Source of the DNA: Fen-1364 sp049515135
GTDB taxonomy: Bacteria > Spirochaetota > Spirochaetia > SZUA-6 > Fen-1364
Direction of reading: 5' to 3'
DNA: 64,000 bases
Assembly: GCA_049515135.1 (NCBI GenBank)
Contig: JBEKUJ010000005.1
Coordinates: 124,001 to 188,000, forward strand
The position numbers and the translations under genes were made by a program. The notes beneath the pieces were generated by a model, which made no database searches, was not told the DNA's origin, and was given only the letters and a program-made list of their open reading frames with translations. Below are positions 22,422 through 30,281 of the stretch, one piece after another. Position 1 is the stretch's first letter. Each line of letters starts with the position of its first letter.

Positions 22422-23847
22422 GCCGCTCATTTTCGAGATCTCTCGAAAGGGAAGGGAAGGGGTATCCCTTCCCGCCTGCGACGTGCCGCAAACGCCTATC
22501 CCGTCCCGCCTCTGCCGTTCGGAGCTTGCCCTTCCCGAGGTCTCAGAGGTCGACGTGGTTCGCCACTATGTGCGCCTGTCGCAGCTGAACTACGCCGTGG
22601 ATACGGGCTTCTATCCCCTGGGCTCCTGCACCATGAAGTACAACCCGAAGGCCAACGACGCCGCGGCCAGGCTTCCCGGGATTTCGGATCTCCACCCGCT
22701 CCAGGGTCCTGCAACCTCCCAGGGCGCGCTGGCCATCATGCACGGTCTCCAGGCCATGATCGCCGAGATAGGCGGTTTTCATTCGGTTTCCCTGCAGCCT
22801 TCCGCAGGGGCTCACGGAGAGCTTACCGGCATCCTCATCATGCGCAAGTACCATGCGGACCACGGGCAGACCGGGCGCACCAGGATCCTGGTTCCCGACT
22901 CTGCGCACGGCACGAACCCCGCCTCCACGGCAATGGCAGGTCTTGAAGCGGTTGAGATCCCTTCGGACGCGCGAGGGAATATCGATATCACCCGGCTGAA
23001 GGCGAACCTCGACGAGCGCGTGGCAGGTCTCATGCTGACCAATCCCAACACGCTCGGCCTCTTCGAAGAAAACCTCCTTGAGGTCACGGGTCTGGTTCAC
23101 GACGCCGGAGGCCTGGTGTACGGAGATGGTGCAAACTTCAATGCGATCCTCGGCGTGGCCAGGCCAGGGGCCATGGGAATCGACGTGATGCACTTCAACC
23201 TTCATAAGACCTTCTCCACGCCGCACGGCGGCGGAGGGCCCGGCGCAGGCGCAGTGGGCGTCACCGAAAGGCTGGCCGAGTATCTGCCGGGGCCCATCGC
23301 TTCCGATTCCGGAAGCAGGCGCTTCACATGGTGCATGCCGGCCCGGTCCATCGGCCGGATCAAGAGCTTCCACGGGAACTTCGGGATACTTGTCCGCGCC
23401 TACGTCTATATCCGCATGCTGGGCCCTGATGGCCTTCGGGCTGTTGCGGAAAACGCCGTGCTCAACGCGAACTACCTCCAGGCCAGGCTGAAGGGCACGT
23501 TCCCCGTGCCCCATGGGGACCGCACATGCATGCACGAGTTCGTGGCGCAGGGGAAGCTCGCCTCGGCACCGGACATCCGTGCGCTGGACATTTCCAAGCG
23601 GCTCATTGACTACGGCTTTCATCCGCCCACGAACTACTTTCCGCTCATAGTGCCGGAAGCCCTCATGATCGAACCGACGGAGACTGAGAGTATCGAGACT
23701 CTGGACAGGTTCGCGGACGCCCTGCTGGAGATCGCCCAGGAAGCTTCCGCGCATCCTGAGCTGCTCCATGAGGCGCCGCACTCCTCTCCTGTGCGCCGGC
23801 TTGACGAGGTCAAGGCGGCGCGGGAGCTGAAGGTGACTGCCGGATAG
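22414..23847 (+). CDS. gcvPB: Glycine dehydrogenase (decarboxylating) subunit 2
   Basis: A 477-residue beta subunit of the P protein, carrying PLP on K265 in HFNLHKTFSTPHGGGGPGAG. Other family blocks: YPLGSCTMKYNPKAND, QPSAGAHGELTGILIMRKYH, PDSAHGTNPASTAMAG, LTNPNTLGLFE and YGDGANFNAILG. The ATG at 22414 lies inside the end of gcvPA. It is the last gene of the riboswitch-controlled operon; no lpd or lipoate ligase follows. The convergent lipoprotein gene ends 15 bases away and no terminator is visible between them. Confidence 0.96.
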   Translation: MPEPLIFEISRKGREGVSLPACDVPQTPIPSRLCRSELALPEVSEVDVVRHYVRLSQLNYAVDTGFYPLGSCTMKYNPKANDAAARLPGISDLHPLQGPATSQGALAIMHGLQAMIAEIGGFHSVSLQPSAGAHGELTGILIMRKYHADHGQTGRTRILVPDSAHGTNPASTAMAGLEAVEIPSDARGNIDITRLKANLDERVAGLMLTNPNTLGLFEENLLEVTGLVHDAGGLVYGDGANFNAILGVARPGAMGIDVMHFNLHKTFSTPHGGGGPGAGAVGVTERLAEYLPGPIASDSGSRRFTWCMPARSIGRIKSFHGNFGILVRAYVYIRMLGPDGLRAVAENAVLNANYLQARLKGTFPVPHGDRTCMHEFVAQGKLASAPDIRALDISKRLIDYGFHPPTNYFPLIVPEALMIEPTETESIETLDRFADALLEIAQEASAHPELLHEAPHSSPVRRLDEVKAARELKVTAG

Positions 23848-23862
23848 GCGGCCAAAAGGAAA

Positions 23863-24300
23863 TCAGAAAATCGTTGGAGTAGCGCTGAAGGTTGTCGTCG
23901 TCGACATGAATAGCTTCACGATTCGCCAGTCCGTGTCCTTGTAGGTTGCCATGACGAGCTTCAAGTAAAGGTTGGAGCCGTACGTTGTAGGGGCGTTGAT
24001 GACGGTCACAAGGACCCCAGTCGCAGGGGTGGATTCGTCCGTGGTCTGAAAGGTGTAGGAAGGGCTACCGGCAGGGAACAAAGTGTCGATCGTAACCGAA
24101 CTGTTCAAAAGGGTCGGGTATTCCTGGGTCTGGTCCGGGTGAAAGTTCTCGTACGCGTTGCTTCTGTTGCTGTTCAGGTCACTCTGAAAAGTCGAAATCC
24201 TCTGGTCGATGGAAACCACCGGGTTCATATTGCAGCTGACGAGCGCCCAGACCAGAATGGCCGAAGCTGTCAGGATTGCAGCCACATACCTTGCTTTCAT
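23863..24300 (-). CDS. Small lipoprotein, function unknown
   Basis: A 145-residue exported protein. The signal region MKARYVAAILTASAILVWAL ends in a lipobox-like ALVSC, so Cys22 or so would be lipidated. The mature part contains a Ser/Thr-rich beta-strand region (TTDESTPATGVLVTVINAP, TYKDTDWRIVKLFMS) resembling the NTF2-like fold of small secreted proteins, but without a firm match. The start at ATG 24300 is preceded by GGAGG. A codon at 24327 overlapping the FecR stop is an alternative. It is the last gene of the lipoprotein-FecR-lipoprotein group. Confidence 0.68.
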   Translation of the reverse strand: MKARYVAAILTASAILVWALVSCNMNPVVSIDQRISTFQSDLNSNRSNAYENFHPDQTQEYPTLLNSSVTIDTLFPAGSPSYTFQTTDESTPATGVLVTVINAPTTYGSNLYLKLVMATYKDTDWRIVKLFMSTTTTFSATPTIF

Positions 24301-24323
24301 GTTCTTCCTCCGTTGTGATGTGC

Positions 24324-25340
24324 TCATATGTCAGCCGTCACGAGATATGGAACAATCGATTTCTCGAAGTCAGCCAGGAGGCTGTTGAACCTGGCAAGAA
24401 AATCCAGGTAGGCGCTGTCGCCCGGATGCGTGATGTTGCGTGTCTTCAGGAAGAGATACAGTCGTCCGCCCACGAAGCGTCGAAGAGACAGCGCCGCGAG
24501 GGCTGAGAAGCGCAGGTTCACGCCAAGATTGAAGGTCTGGTTCATCAAGGGGTTGACGACCTCATCCTGATACTTGCGGGCTTCGTCAGCCCCCTTGTCC
24601 TTGGAGATTCCGACCATCGTGCTTCTCTCTTCAGAGAGCTTCTGACTGTAGTCTTTGAAAAGCGCTGCGTAATCGTTGACATCCTTGATGTACCCCGCCA
24701 TCGTTGCTTCTATGCTGTCCATGGCGGCGGCCGGGTCAGCCAGCATTGCGTTGAGCTTGTCGTCATTCCACTTTCTATAGTCGATCTGGTCGCTGTGAAC
24801 GGTAAACTTGTCCCCCGGAGGCTTGCCCAGGCCCACCTCAACTCCCTCAGCGGAGGCGAGCTGCACTGACTGGCCTTCCGCCTGGACAGTCACCAGGCCT
24901 GAGTCCACCGCAATGAGGGTGGACCCGTCGGCGCCGGAGAAGACCGTGAACTCCGTGCCGCGCACGCCCAGGACCGCGCTATTTGTTCGCACCAGGGGTT
25001 CCTGGCCGGTGAGCTTGTTGTAACGGAACTTGATGGAACCCAGGGCCACGGAAAGGACAGGGGCTTTCTGGCCACTCTGCTCCCGCTCCATGAGCGTAAA
25101 GACCGTTCCGTGGCTCACCTTGATGGTCACGCCTTTCTGGTCCATCTCAACCAGGCCGTCGTCTCCGGTCTTCACGGAATCTCCGGTGTTCAGCTCATCA
25201 CCCACGGCGGTGTCCTGCTGCCTGCCGCTGGTGTGCCGCGTCGTGGCATCACCTTCCGTGTACGTGACGTCAGTCGGCGCGGCCTGCGCTGCCGCCGCAA
25301 CCAGGAGGATCAATCCAGTGACGATAAGTGTCTGTTTCAT
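24324..25340 (-). CDS. Secreted FecR-domain protein
   Basis: A 338-residue exported protein with a signal peptide (MKQTLIVTGLILLVAAAAQA). Residues 25-175 form a FecR-type beta domain: YTEGDATTRHTS, VGDELNTGDSVKTGDDGLVEM, SHGTVFTLMER and the hallmark NSAVLGVRGTEFTVF. The C-terminal 150 residues are helical and unrecognised. In spirochaetes and delta-proteobacteria such FecR proteins are not tied to iron transport or a sigma factor. No sigma/anti-sigma genes are nearby, so a structural or sensory periplasmic role is more likely. It is flanked by lipoprotein genes on both sides, separated by 2 and 23 bases. Confidence 0.82.
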   Translation of the reverse strand: MKQTLIVTGLILLVAAAAQAAPTDVTYTEGDATTRHTSGRQQDTAVGDELNTGDSVKTGDDGLVEMDQKGVTIKVSHGTVFTLMEREQSGQKAPVLSVALGSIKFRYNKLTGQEPLVRTNSAVLGVRGTEFTVFSGADGSTLIAVDSGLVTVQAEGQSVQLASAEGVEVGLGKPPGDKFTVHSDQIDYRKWNDDKLNAMLADPAAAMDSIEATMAGYIKDVNDYAALFKDYSQKLSEERSTMVGISKDKGADEARKYQDEVVNPLMNQTFNLGVNLRFSALAALSLRRFVGGRLYLFLKTRNITHPGDSAYLDFLARFNSLLADFEKSIVPYLVTADI

Positions 25341-25342
25341 GC

Positions 25343-25813
25343 TCAGAACGGTCCTTTGAACCCGTAGATGGTCTTTGACCAGCTGTCCCTGAAAATCAGA
25401 AGGATCTTGTCGCCGGAAGTCGCTGTCCGCAGCTCCAGAACCCTTGCGTCCTTTTTCACGTACTGGGCGAAAAAGGATTTCACTTCCATTGTATCCGCGA
25501 ATTGCTTGTAGCTTTCAGCCGTTACAGGGACCCCTTGCGTCAAAGCAGGACCTTCCACCCGGAAGCCCGCTTTCACGATGCCGTTCCAGAATGAGGCGAC
25601 GTCCGCCTTCAACGCCACTATCTCCCCGTCAACAAGGAATGGCGTGGCGCTCATGGCCGCGAGCTTCTGCGCCTGCCCGTCGTTGATGAGCTGGGCGACC
25701 ATCTCGACGTTTCTCTGGTCCCACGAGCGCTGCAAGGAAGCGCATGAGGAGAGGACAACCAGCGCCGCTGCCAGAGCGGTCAGGACCAGTTTTCGCCACA
25801 GGGCCACTTTCAT
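25343..25813 (-). CDS. Lipoprotein, function unknown
   Basis: A 156-residue lipoprotein. The signal sequence ends in VVLSSC, giving a lipidated Cys near position 24. The mature domain (about 130 residues) has an alpha+beta pattern with a DKILLIFRDSWSKTIYGFKG ending, resembling the NTF2-like/SnoaL-type fold of small envelope proteins. The other small lipoprotein in this group shows the same WxI/V pattern near its end, so the two may be distant relatives. The start at 25813 is 10 bases after the aldo/keto reductase stop. Co-transcription with it and the FecR gene is likely. Confidence 0.75.
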   Translation of the reverse strand: MKVALWRKLVLTALAAALVVLSSCASLQRSWDQRNVEMVAQLINDGQAQKLAAMSATPFLVDGEIVALKADVASFWNGIVKAGFRVEGPALTQGVPVTAESYKQFADTMEVKSFFAQYVKKDARVLELRTATSGDKILLIFRDSWSKTIYGFKGPF

Positions 25814-25823
25814 AGTGTACACC

Positions 25824-26807
25824 TCACCAACGGGCGTGCACATCCTGGCGGATGTACTTGTTGTAGATCTCCTCCACCTGGCGCATCACCCCTCGGGGCA
25901 GGCGCGGGAGAGAGGCGGTCTTGGCGTTTTCTTCAACCTGTGCCGGCGTCTTGGCGCCCGGAATGACGCAGGTGACAGCATCATGCATCAGGATCCAGCG
26001 AAGCGCAAACTGGCTCAGGGTCATTCCCTTGGGAAGGATCTGCTTCAGCTCCTCCACTGCCTGAAGACCCTTGGCGTAATCCACGCCGGAAAAGGTTTCC
26101 CCGCGATCGAATGACTGGCCTTTCCTGTTGAAGTTCCTGTGGTCGTCCGCCTGGAACCTGGTGGTGCGCGTCATCTTGCCCGTCAGGAGCCCGCTGGCCA
26201 GCGGGACCCGGGCCAGGACGCCGATCCAGCGCGCCTTTGCCTCTCGGAAGAAAAGCTCCGCCGGCCGCTGGCGGAACATGTTGAAAATGATCTGGACTGT
26301 CTTGACTCCGGGGTACTCGATTGCCTTGAGCGCCTCTTCCACCTTTTCAACGCTCACCCCGTAGTTCTTGAGCTTCCCCGCTTTCACCAGGTCGTCAAGG
26401 CTTGCGAACAGCTCCGGCATGTAGTAGATCTCCCGGGGGGGACAGTGGAGCTGGAGAAGGTCCAAGGAATCCACGCGGAGACGCTTCAGGCTGTCTTCCA
26501 CGAACCTCCGAATTGCAAGAGGAGTGTATTTCTCCGCGGTATGCGGCTGTAGTTTGCGGCCTGCCTTTGTTGCAACGTAGATCTTTTCCTTGCGGTCTTT
26601 CAGCAGCTGACCGAGAAGGCGTTCGCTGTGACCGTCTCCGTACACGTCCGCCGTGTCGAAGAAGTTGACACCCAGGTCTACGGCCTTGTTGAGCGCTGCC
26701 ATGGACTCCTTGTCGTCAACCTTGCCCCATGCGGAGCCCATGGCCCACGTGCCGAAGCTGACCTCGGCGACTTTCATTCCGGTTTTCCCCAGAAGCCTGT
26801 AGTTCAT
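25824..26807 (-). CDS. Aldo/keto reductase
   Basis: A 327-residue NADPH-dependent (beta/alpha)8 oxidoreductase. The catalytic tetrad is visible: Asp and Tyr in NFFDTADVYGDGHSE, Lys in YVATKAGRK, His in LLQLHCPP. The C-terminal cofactor block CVIPGAKTPAQVEEN is present. It belongs to the YghZ/YajO-like bacterial group (AKR11-13 type) and the substrate is unknown. The ATG at 26807 follows GGAGGAAG; the in-frame TTG 12 bases earlier overlaps that sequence and is less likely. It lies between the cytochrome fusion gene and the lipoprotein/FecR group, all on the same strand. Confidence 0.9.
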   Translation of the reverse strand: MNYRLLGKTGMKVAEVSFGTWAMGSAWGKVDDKESMAALNKAVDLGVNFFDTADVYGDGHSERLLGQLLKDRKEKIYVATKAGRKLQPHTAEKYTPLAIRRFVEDSLKRLRVDSLDLLQLHCPPREIYYMPELFASLDDLVKAGKLKNYGVSVEKVEEALKAIEYPGVKTVQIIFNMFRQRPAELFFREAKARWIGVLARVPLASGLLTGKMTRTTRFQADDHRNFNRKGQSFDRGETFSGVDYAKGLQAVEELKQILPKGMTLSQFALRWILMHDAVTCVIPGAKTPAQVEENAKTASLPRLPRGVMRQVEEIYNKYIRQDVHARW

Positions 26808-26864
26808 GTCTTCCTCCAACTCTTCTGCGGCCCATCCTAACGGTTTTCCGCCCGTGCCGCAACT

Positions 26865-27803
26865 TTATTGTGATTGCAGCCAGATGATGTTTGTAACACC
26901 CGCGCCGATCATGACAAGGGGGATGGTGACGCCGATGGCGGCGTGCGCCGCCCCCAGCCCTATCATCAGGTCGTGCTGGCCCGTCTGCATGGCGTACGTG
27001 CTGAGGAACCCAAGGACGACCTGAGCGCTCATGAGCGAAAGGTGCGTTATGAACGCTATCTTGTGGAGCTTCTGCGGCGTGAAGCCCGGCGTGTCCTTGC
27101 TCCACATGCTGATGCCGGTCAGCGCATCCGCGAGGTACAGCACCTCCCCTGTTGACAGGAGCCCGATGTGCCACCATCGCAGAGTCTGCTGATCACCCCA
27201 GACCGTGGTGATTTCCGCGGAGCGCACAGCTTCGGCGTCCGGCTGGTTTTCATTCCAGTTGGCATCACGCCACGCGTGGCCCTCGTTCATCATGTCGAGG
27301 AAATGCACTGCCCCAATGACGCCCGCGGCCAGAAACATGCCGGCAGAGGCAAAGCCCGTGACCTCATGGAACGCGACCTTGCTGGGAAAGCCGAGAAAGC
27401 CGCTTGAGGGTTGGCCGGCGGCCTGGCCTTGAGCGGCACCCTGGCCCTGGTCTCCCTGCGCCTCGGAGATGGGCGCGTCGGAGTTGGGGGCGCCTGCGGC
27501 GATCCATGACTTGATGAGCGCTTTTTCGAGGGAGGTCAGCTTGGGGCCTTTCATGGGCATGGTGTCGTCGGAGATTTTCACCCAGAGGCCGCTTTTCTCC
27601 GGGGATCCCGGAGTCACCCTGCTGGGGTCGGCGACGCCCTCGTAGGATTCCGTCCAATCATGACATGCGGAGCAGCTTCGCGAGAGTATCTCCTTGACGG
27701 TGAAAAAGCCCTTGTTCCCGGCGCCGGCCTGGGCGCTGGCGGTCCCAACCGAGGTGAAAAAAAACGCAAGAAGGACGACAGCAATTCCGGTTCCATTCTT
27801 CAT
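26865..27803 (-). CDS. Cytochrome c domain fused to a four-helix His-rich membrane domain
   Basis: A 312-residue exported protein. A signal peptide (1-24) precedes a c-type heme domain with CSACH at 44-48, MPM at 82-84 as possible axial ligand, and the helix KALIKSWIAAGAPN. A Gln/Gly-rich linker (about 115-135) leads to a C-terminal membrane domain with four helices. Histidines lie in or next to the helices at 146, 167, 212, 247, 254 and 287, a pattern suited to b-type hemes (b561/DUF4405-like). So it may pass electrons between periplasm and membrane quinol. Partners are not in the window. The start follows AAAGGAAA, and an extended -10 (TGGTATGAT) is at 27835-27843. Confidence 0.8.
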   Translation of the reverse strand: MKNGTGIAVVLLAFFFTSVGTASAQAGAGNKGFFTVKEILSRSCSACHDWTESYEGVADPSRVTPGSPEKSGLWVKISDDTMPMKGPKLTSLEKALIKSWIAAGAPNSDAPISEAQGDQGQGAAQGQAAGQPSSGFLGFPSKVAFHEVTGFASAGMFLAAGVIGAVHFLDMMNEGHAWRDANWNENQPDAEAVRSAEITTVWGDQQTLRWWHIGLLSTGEVLYLADALTGISMWSKDTPGFTPQKLHKIAFITHLSLMSAQVVLGFLSTYAMQTGQHDLMIGLGAAHAAIGVTIPLVMIGAGVTNIIWLQSQ

Positions 27804-27848
27804 GACGTTTCCTTTCGTCCGCTTCCGACGAGACATCATACCATGGGT

Positions 27849-27877
27849 TTGACGGCGGCGGCACATAGATTTATCCT
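27849..27877 (+). promoter_or_regulatory. Promoter-like sequence in front of the cyclase remnant
   Basis: TTGACG (27849-27854), 17 bases, TATCCT (27872-27877). It could drive the truncated cyclase frame. It may instead be a leftover or chance match. Confidence 0.33.
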
Positions 27878-27895
27878 ACGCCCAGGGGGACGCAT

Positions 27896-28324
27896 GGCCG
27901 CATTGTCCGGGCGAACAACGGGGCCATCGTGAAAACTATCGGGGACGCGGTGATGGCGGTTTTCATGGATCCGGCGGAAGCTCTGCGCACTGCGGTGGAG
28001 ACGATCGACTCATTCGAGGACCTGGAGACGGCAAAGAAGCTTCGTAACTCGATCATCGTGAAGGTGGGGGTCCACTACGGCCCCTGCAATGCGGTGACGC
28101 TGAACGAGAGGCTGGACTACTTCGGCACCACGGTGAACATAGCGGCAAGGGTACAGGGCCTGTCCGACGGCAGGGATGTCATGGCTTCCGATGCCCTCTA
28201 TCTGAAGAGCGCAGCGGGCGCGTACCTTTCCGGCAAGAAGTGGAGCAGTGAGCCTTTCACAACAAGCTTGAAGGGCTTGAAGTCCAGCTACACTGTTCAC
28301 AAGCTGACGCGCCCTAAATCCTGA
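27896..28324 (+). pseudogene. 5'-truncated class III adenylate/guanylate cyclase
   Basis: The frame encodes the second half of a class III nucleotide cyclase catalytic domain: GRIVRANNGAIVKTIGDAVM (second metal-binding Asp), VKVGVHYGPC, LDYFGTTVNIAARVQGL (transition-state Asn/Arg) and SYTVHKLTRP. Homology begins abruptly at 27896; 30 bases upstream in the same frame is a TAG. The first half, with the first metal Asp (the FADxxGFT block) and any sensor domain, is missing. A GTG at 27929 could start a 131-residue fragment, which would be catalytically incomplete. The break lies within 60 bases of the divergent cytochrome gene, suggesting a deletion or rearrangement joined these sequences. Confidence 0.82.
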
Positions 28325-28336
28325 CGGGGCGCGGCC

Positions 28337-29143
28337 CTATGCGACCATGATCCTGATTTCTGTGAGGTATTTCTTCGGGTTTCCCGCAAAGAGCATGCCC
28401 GGCCCTTTCAGGTAGACCTCCCAGGAAGGGATGAGGGGCGAGAGTCCTTTCGCTCCCCTGTAGTCGAACAGCCGCCTGTATGTGCGGCCGATCTCCGAGT
28501 AGAGCCCCCGGTGGACAAGCGTCACCGCCCGGCCCCCTCGCAGTATCCTGCATTCGATCCCTTCCGCTCGGAGCGGTTTTCGGACCGGAAAAGCCACCTC
28601 GATGTCCGCATCTTCCTCCTTGAACTCTCCGTCATAGTAGAGGGAAAAGGGGCTGCCTGCGATGAGCCTTCCAACGCTTCTTGCAAGCTCGCCCAGACGT
28701 TTCCCCACCTCGTCGTAGCGGCCGCGGAAGCGCAGCCCGGCAACAAGAACGTCGTCGACTATCCTGTCTTCAACGGTGTCTTTTATCTGCAGCATCTGCA
28801 TCTCCTTCTCATGCGCAAGGAAGAGATCGATTTCCTTCTTGACCCTTCGGTAATGCTCGGCCTTGCGGGAGATCTCCTCCGCCTTGCGCGCCAGCAGCCC
28901 GGCCAGGTCTCCGTTTTCCTCAGCCGGGCTGGCGAGCAACTCCTTGATTTCCAGGATGGTGAAGTCCAGGCTGCGCAGCCACGCGATGGCCTGCGCGCGC
29001 ACAAGGCTTCCATCGTCGTAGTAGCGGTATCCCGTTTCCCCGTCGATGCGGGCCGGCTCCAGGAGGCCCTGCTCGTGGTAGAACCTCAGGGCCTTGACCG
29101 TCAGGCGTGATGCCTGGGAAAACTCGCCGATCGCGTATTCCAT
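28337..29143 (-). CDS. MerR-family regulator with GyrI-like effector domain
   Basis: A 268-residue transcription activator. N-terminal MerR helix-turn-helix (YAIGEFSQASRLTVKALRFYHEQGLLEP, shown in part as SRLTVKALRFY), a coiled coil with KAEEISRKAEHYRRV, and a C-terminal GyrI/BmrR-like domain (about 120-268) that binds cationic drugs or other hydrophobic ligands. It is 9 bases downstream of the lipoprotein hydrolase gene and likely in its operon. It probably regulates this operon from a spaced -35/-10 promoter, which I could not identify with confidence. Confidence 0.88.
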   Translation of the reverse strand: MEYAIGEFSQASRLTVKALRFYHEQGLLEPARIDGETGYRYYDDGSLVRAQAIAWLRSLDFTILEIKELLASPAEENGDLAGLLARKAEEISRKAEHYRRVKKEIDLFLAHEKEMQMLQIKDTVEDRIVDDVLVAGLRFRGRYDEVGKRLGELARSVGRLIAGSPFSLYYDGEFKEEDADIEVAFPVRKPLRAEGIECRILRGGRAVTLVHRGLYSEIGRTYRRLFDYRGAKGLSPLIPSWEVYLKGPGMLFAGNPKKYLTEIRIMVA

Positions 29144-29152
29144 TCGGCGATG

Positions 29153-30208
29153 CTATCCCCCCAGGAACTCGGCCACAATCCGGGGGAAATCGGTCCTGTC
29201 CAACTGGAGAAAGTGCCCCGAACCGGGAAGCGTCTGGAACCTGACGTCGGCAAACGAGCGGTAATCCTCCACGGACGCTGCACCTGCCGGGTCCCTGTCG
29301 CCCGTGAGCACCAGGACGGGCGCGCTGACGCGTCTCAGGGCCTTTCTGTGATCGTACTTTCGCCCCATGGAGAAGAAGGCAGCCTGCTGGACCCATCCGC
29401 CCACCAGGGCAGGGTCAGATGCCTGGCTGGCCCCGCGGGTCGGCTGCAGGGCTGCTTCCGCCTGCTGCCAGAACGGGAAGAAGCCCGCGTTCAACGCCGA
29501 GAGGTCGGCCTCGCTTCTCTGGAATACGGATCCGAAGTCGAAGAAGCGTCCAAGCCACACCTGGCATGCGGGCCTGCTTTCTGCGGGAAGGAGCTGCCGT
29601 ATGCGTTCGTACAGTCCTCCGTCCGGCGGGGGGAAGCGCAGAAGGTCGGCCGGGGCAGCCAGGACCAGCCGCTCGACATTCTGAGGAAACTCGGCTGCGT
29701 ACATCGCGGCAAGGAACCCGCCGAAAGAATGCCCCAGGATGGTGAGCCGTTCGACCCCAAGCATCCCTCGGATCCGCTCGACGTCCGCAAGCTGGGCCCG
29801 GATGCCCAGCGCCTTCGTCAGCGCCTCCATGTTCCGGGGGTAGCTCTTCGATGCGAACCTGTCGATGGGCCGGGTGGATTTCCCGCATCCCCGCTGGTGG
29901 TAGTAAAGGAAGGTATGGCTCTTTTCCAGCGGCCCCAGGCCCGGCCAGGGATCGTCAGAGGCGATGCCTGGGCCGCCGTGCAGGACCAGGACCGGAGCGC
30001 CCGTTCCCCTGCTGAAATGGTACAATCTGATTCCCGGCTCCACTTCCCAGAACGATCCCTCGGGCTTTGCCGCATCCAGGGATATTTCTCCGTGCGCTGC
30101 GGCTGCTGAAAGGGACCCTGGCGCGTACGCGGCCGGACCGCAGCCGGTGAGAATGGCGGGCATCGCCGCGGCGGCGATAATCCCGCAGATGGGACCAAAG
30201 TGTTTCAT
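29153..30208 (-). CDS. Lipoprotein alpha/beta hydrolase (proline-iminopeptidase-like)
   Basis: A 351-residue envelope-anchored hydrolase. The signal ends with ILTGC, so C23 should be lipidated. The alpha/beta hydrolase fold follows: oxyanion motif LHGGPG, nucleophile S161 in GHSFGG, acid D in LTGDRDP and catalytic H in GSGHFLQ. LHGGPG and the DQRGxGxS-like YYHQRGCGKST resemble proline iminopeptidases, but Asp is replaced by His in the latter motif. The start at ATG 30208 follows AGGAGG. A secreted peptidase or esterase role is likely; the substrate is unknown. Confidence 0.85.
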   Translation of the reverse strand: MKHFGPICGIIAAAAMPAILTGCGPAAYAPGSLSAAAAHGEISLDAAKPEGSFWEVEPGIRLYHFSRGTGAPVLVLHGGPGIASDDPWPGLGPLEKSHTFLYYHQRGCGKSTRPIDRFASKSYPRNMEALTKALGIRAQLADVERIRGMLGVERLTILGHSFGGFLAAMYAAEFPQNVERLVLAAPADLLRFPPPDGGLYERIRQLLPAESRPACQVWLGRFFDFGSVFQRSEADLSALNAGFFPFWQQAEAALQPTRGASQASDPALVGGWVQQAAFFSMGRKYDHRKALRRVSAPVLVLTGDRDPAGAASVEDYRSFADVRFQTLPGSGHFLQLDRTDFPRIVAEFLGG

Positions 30209-30281
30209 GTGCACCTCCTGGCATGAGATGCACGGACGGTGGGCCCTCCCGTAAGGGGAGAGTCAACAGGAATTTCTAAAC

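Noticed and set aside
22543..23781. 412-codon reverse open frame across gcvPB
   Set aside because: gcvPB is unmistakable on the forward strand and the reverse translation shows no domain.
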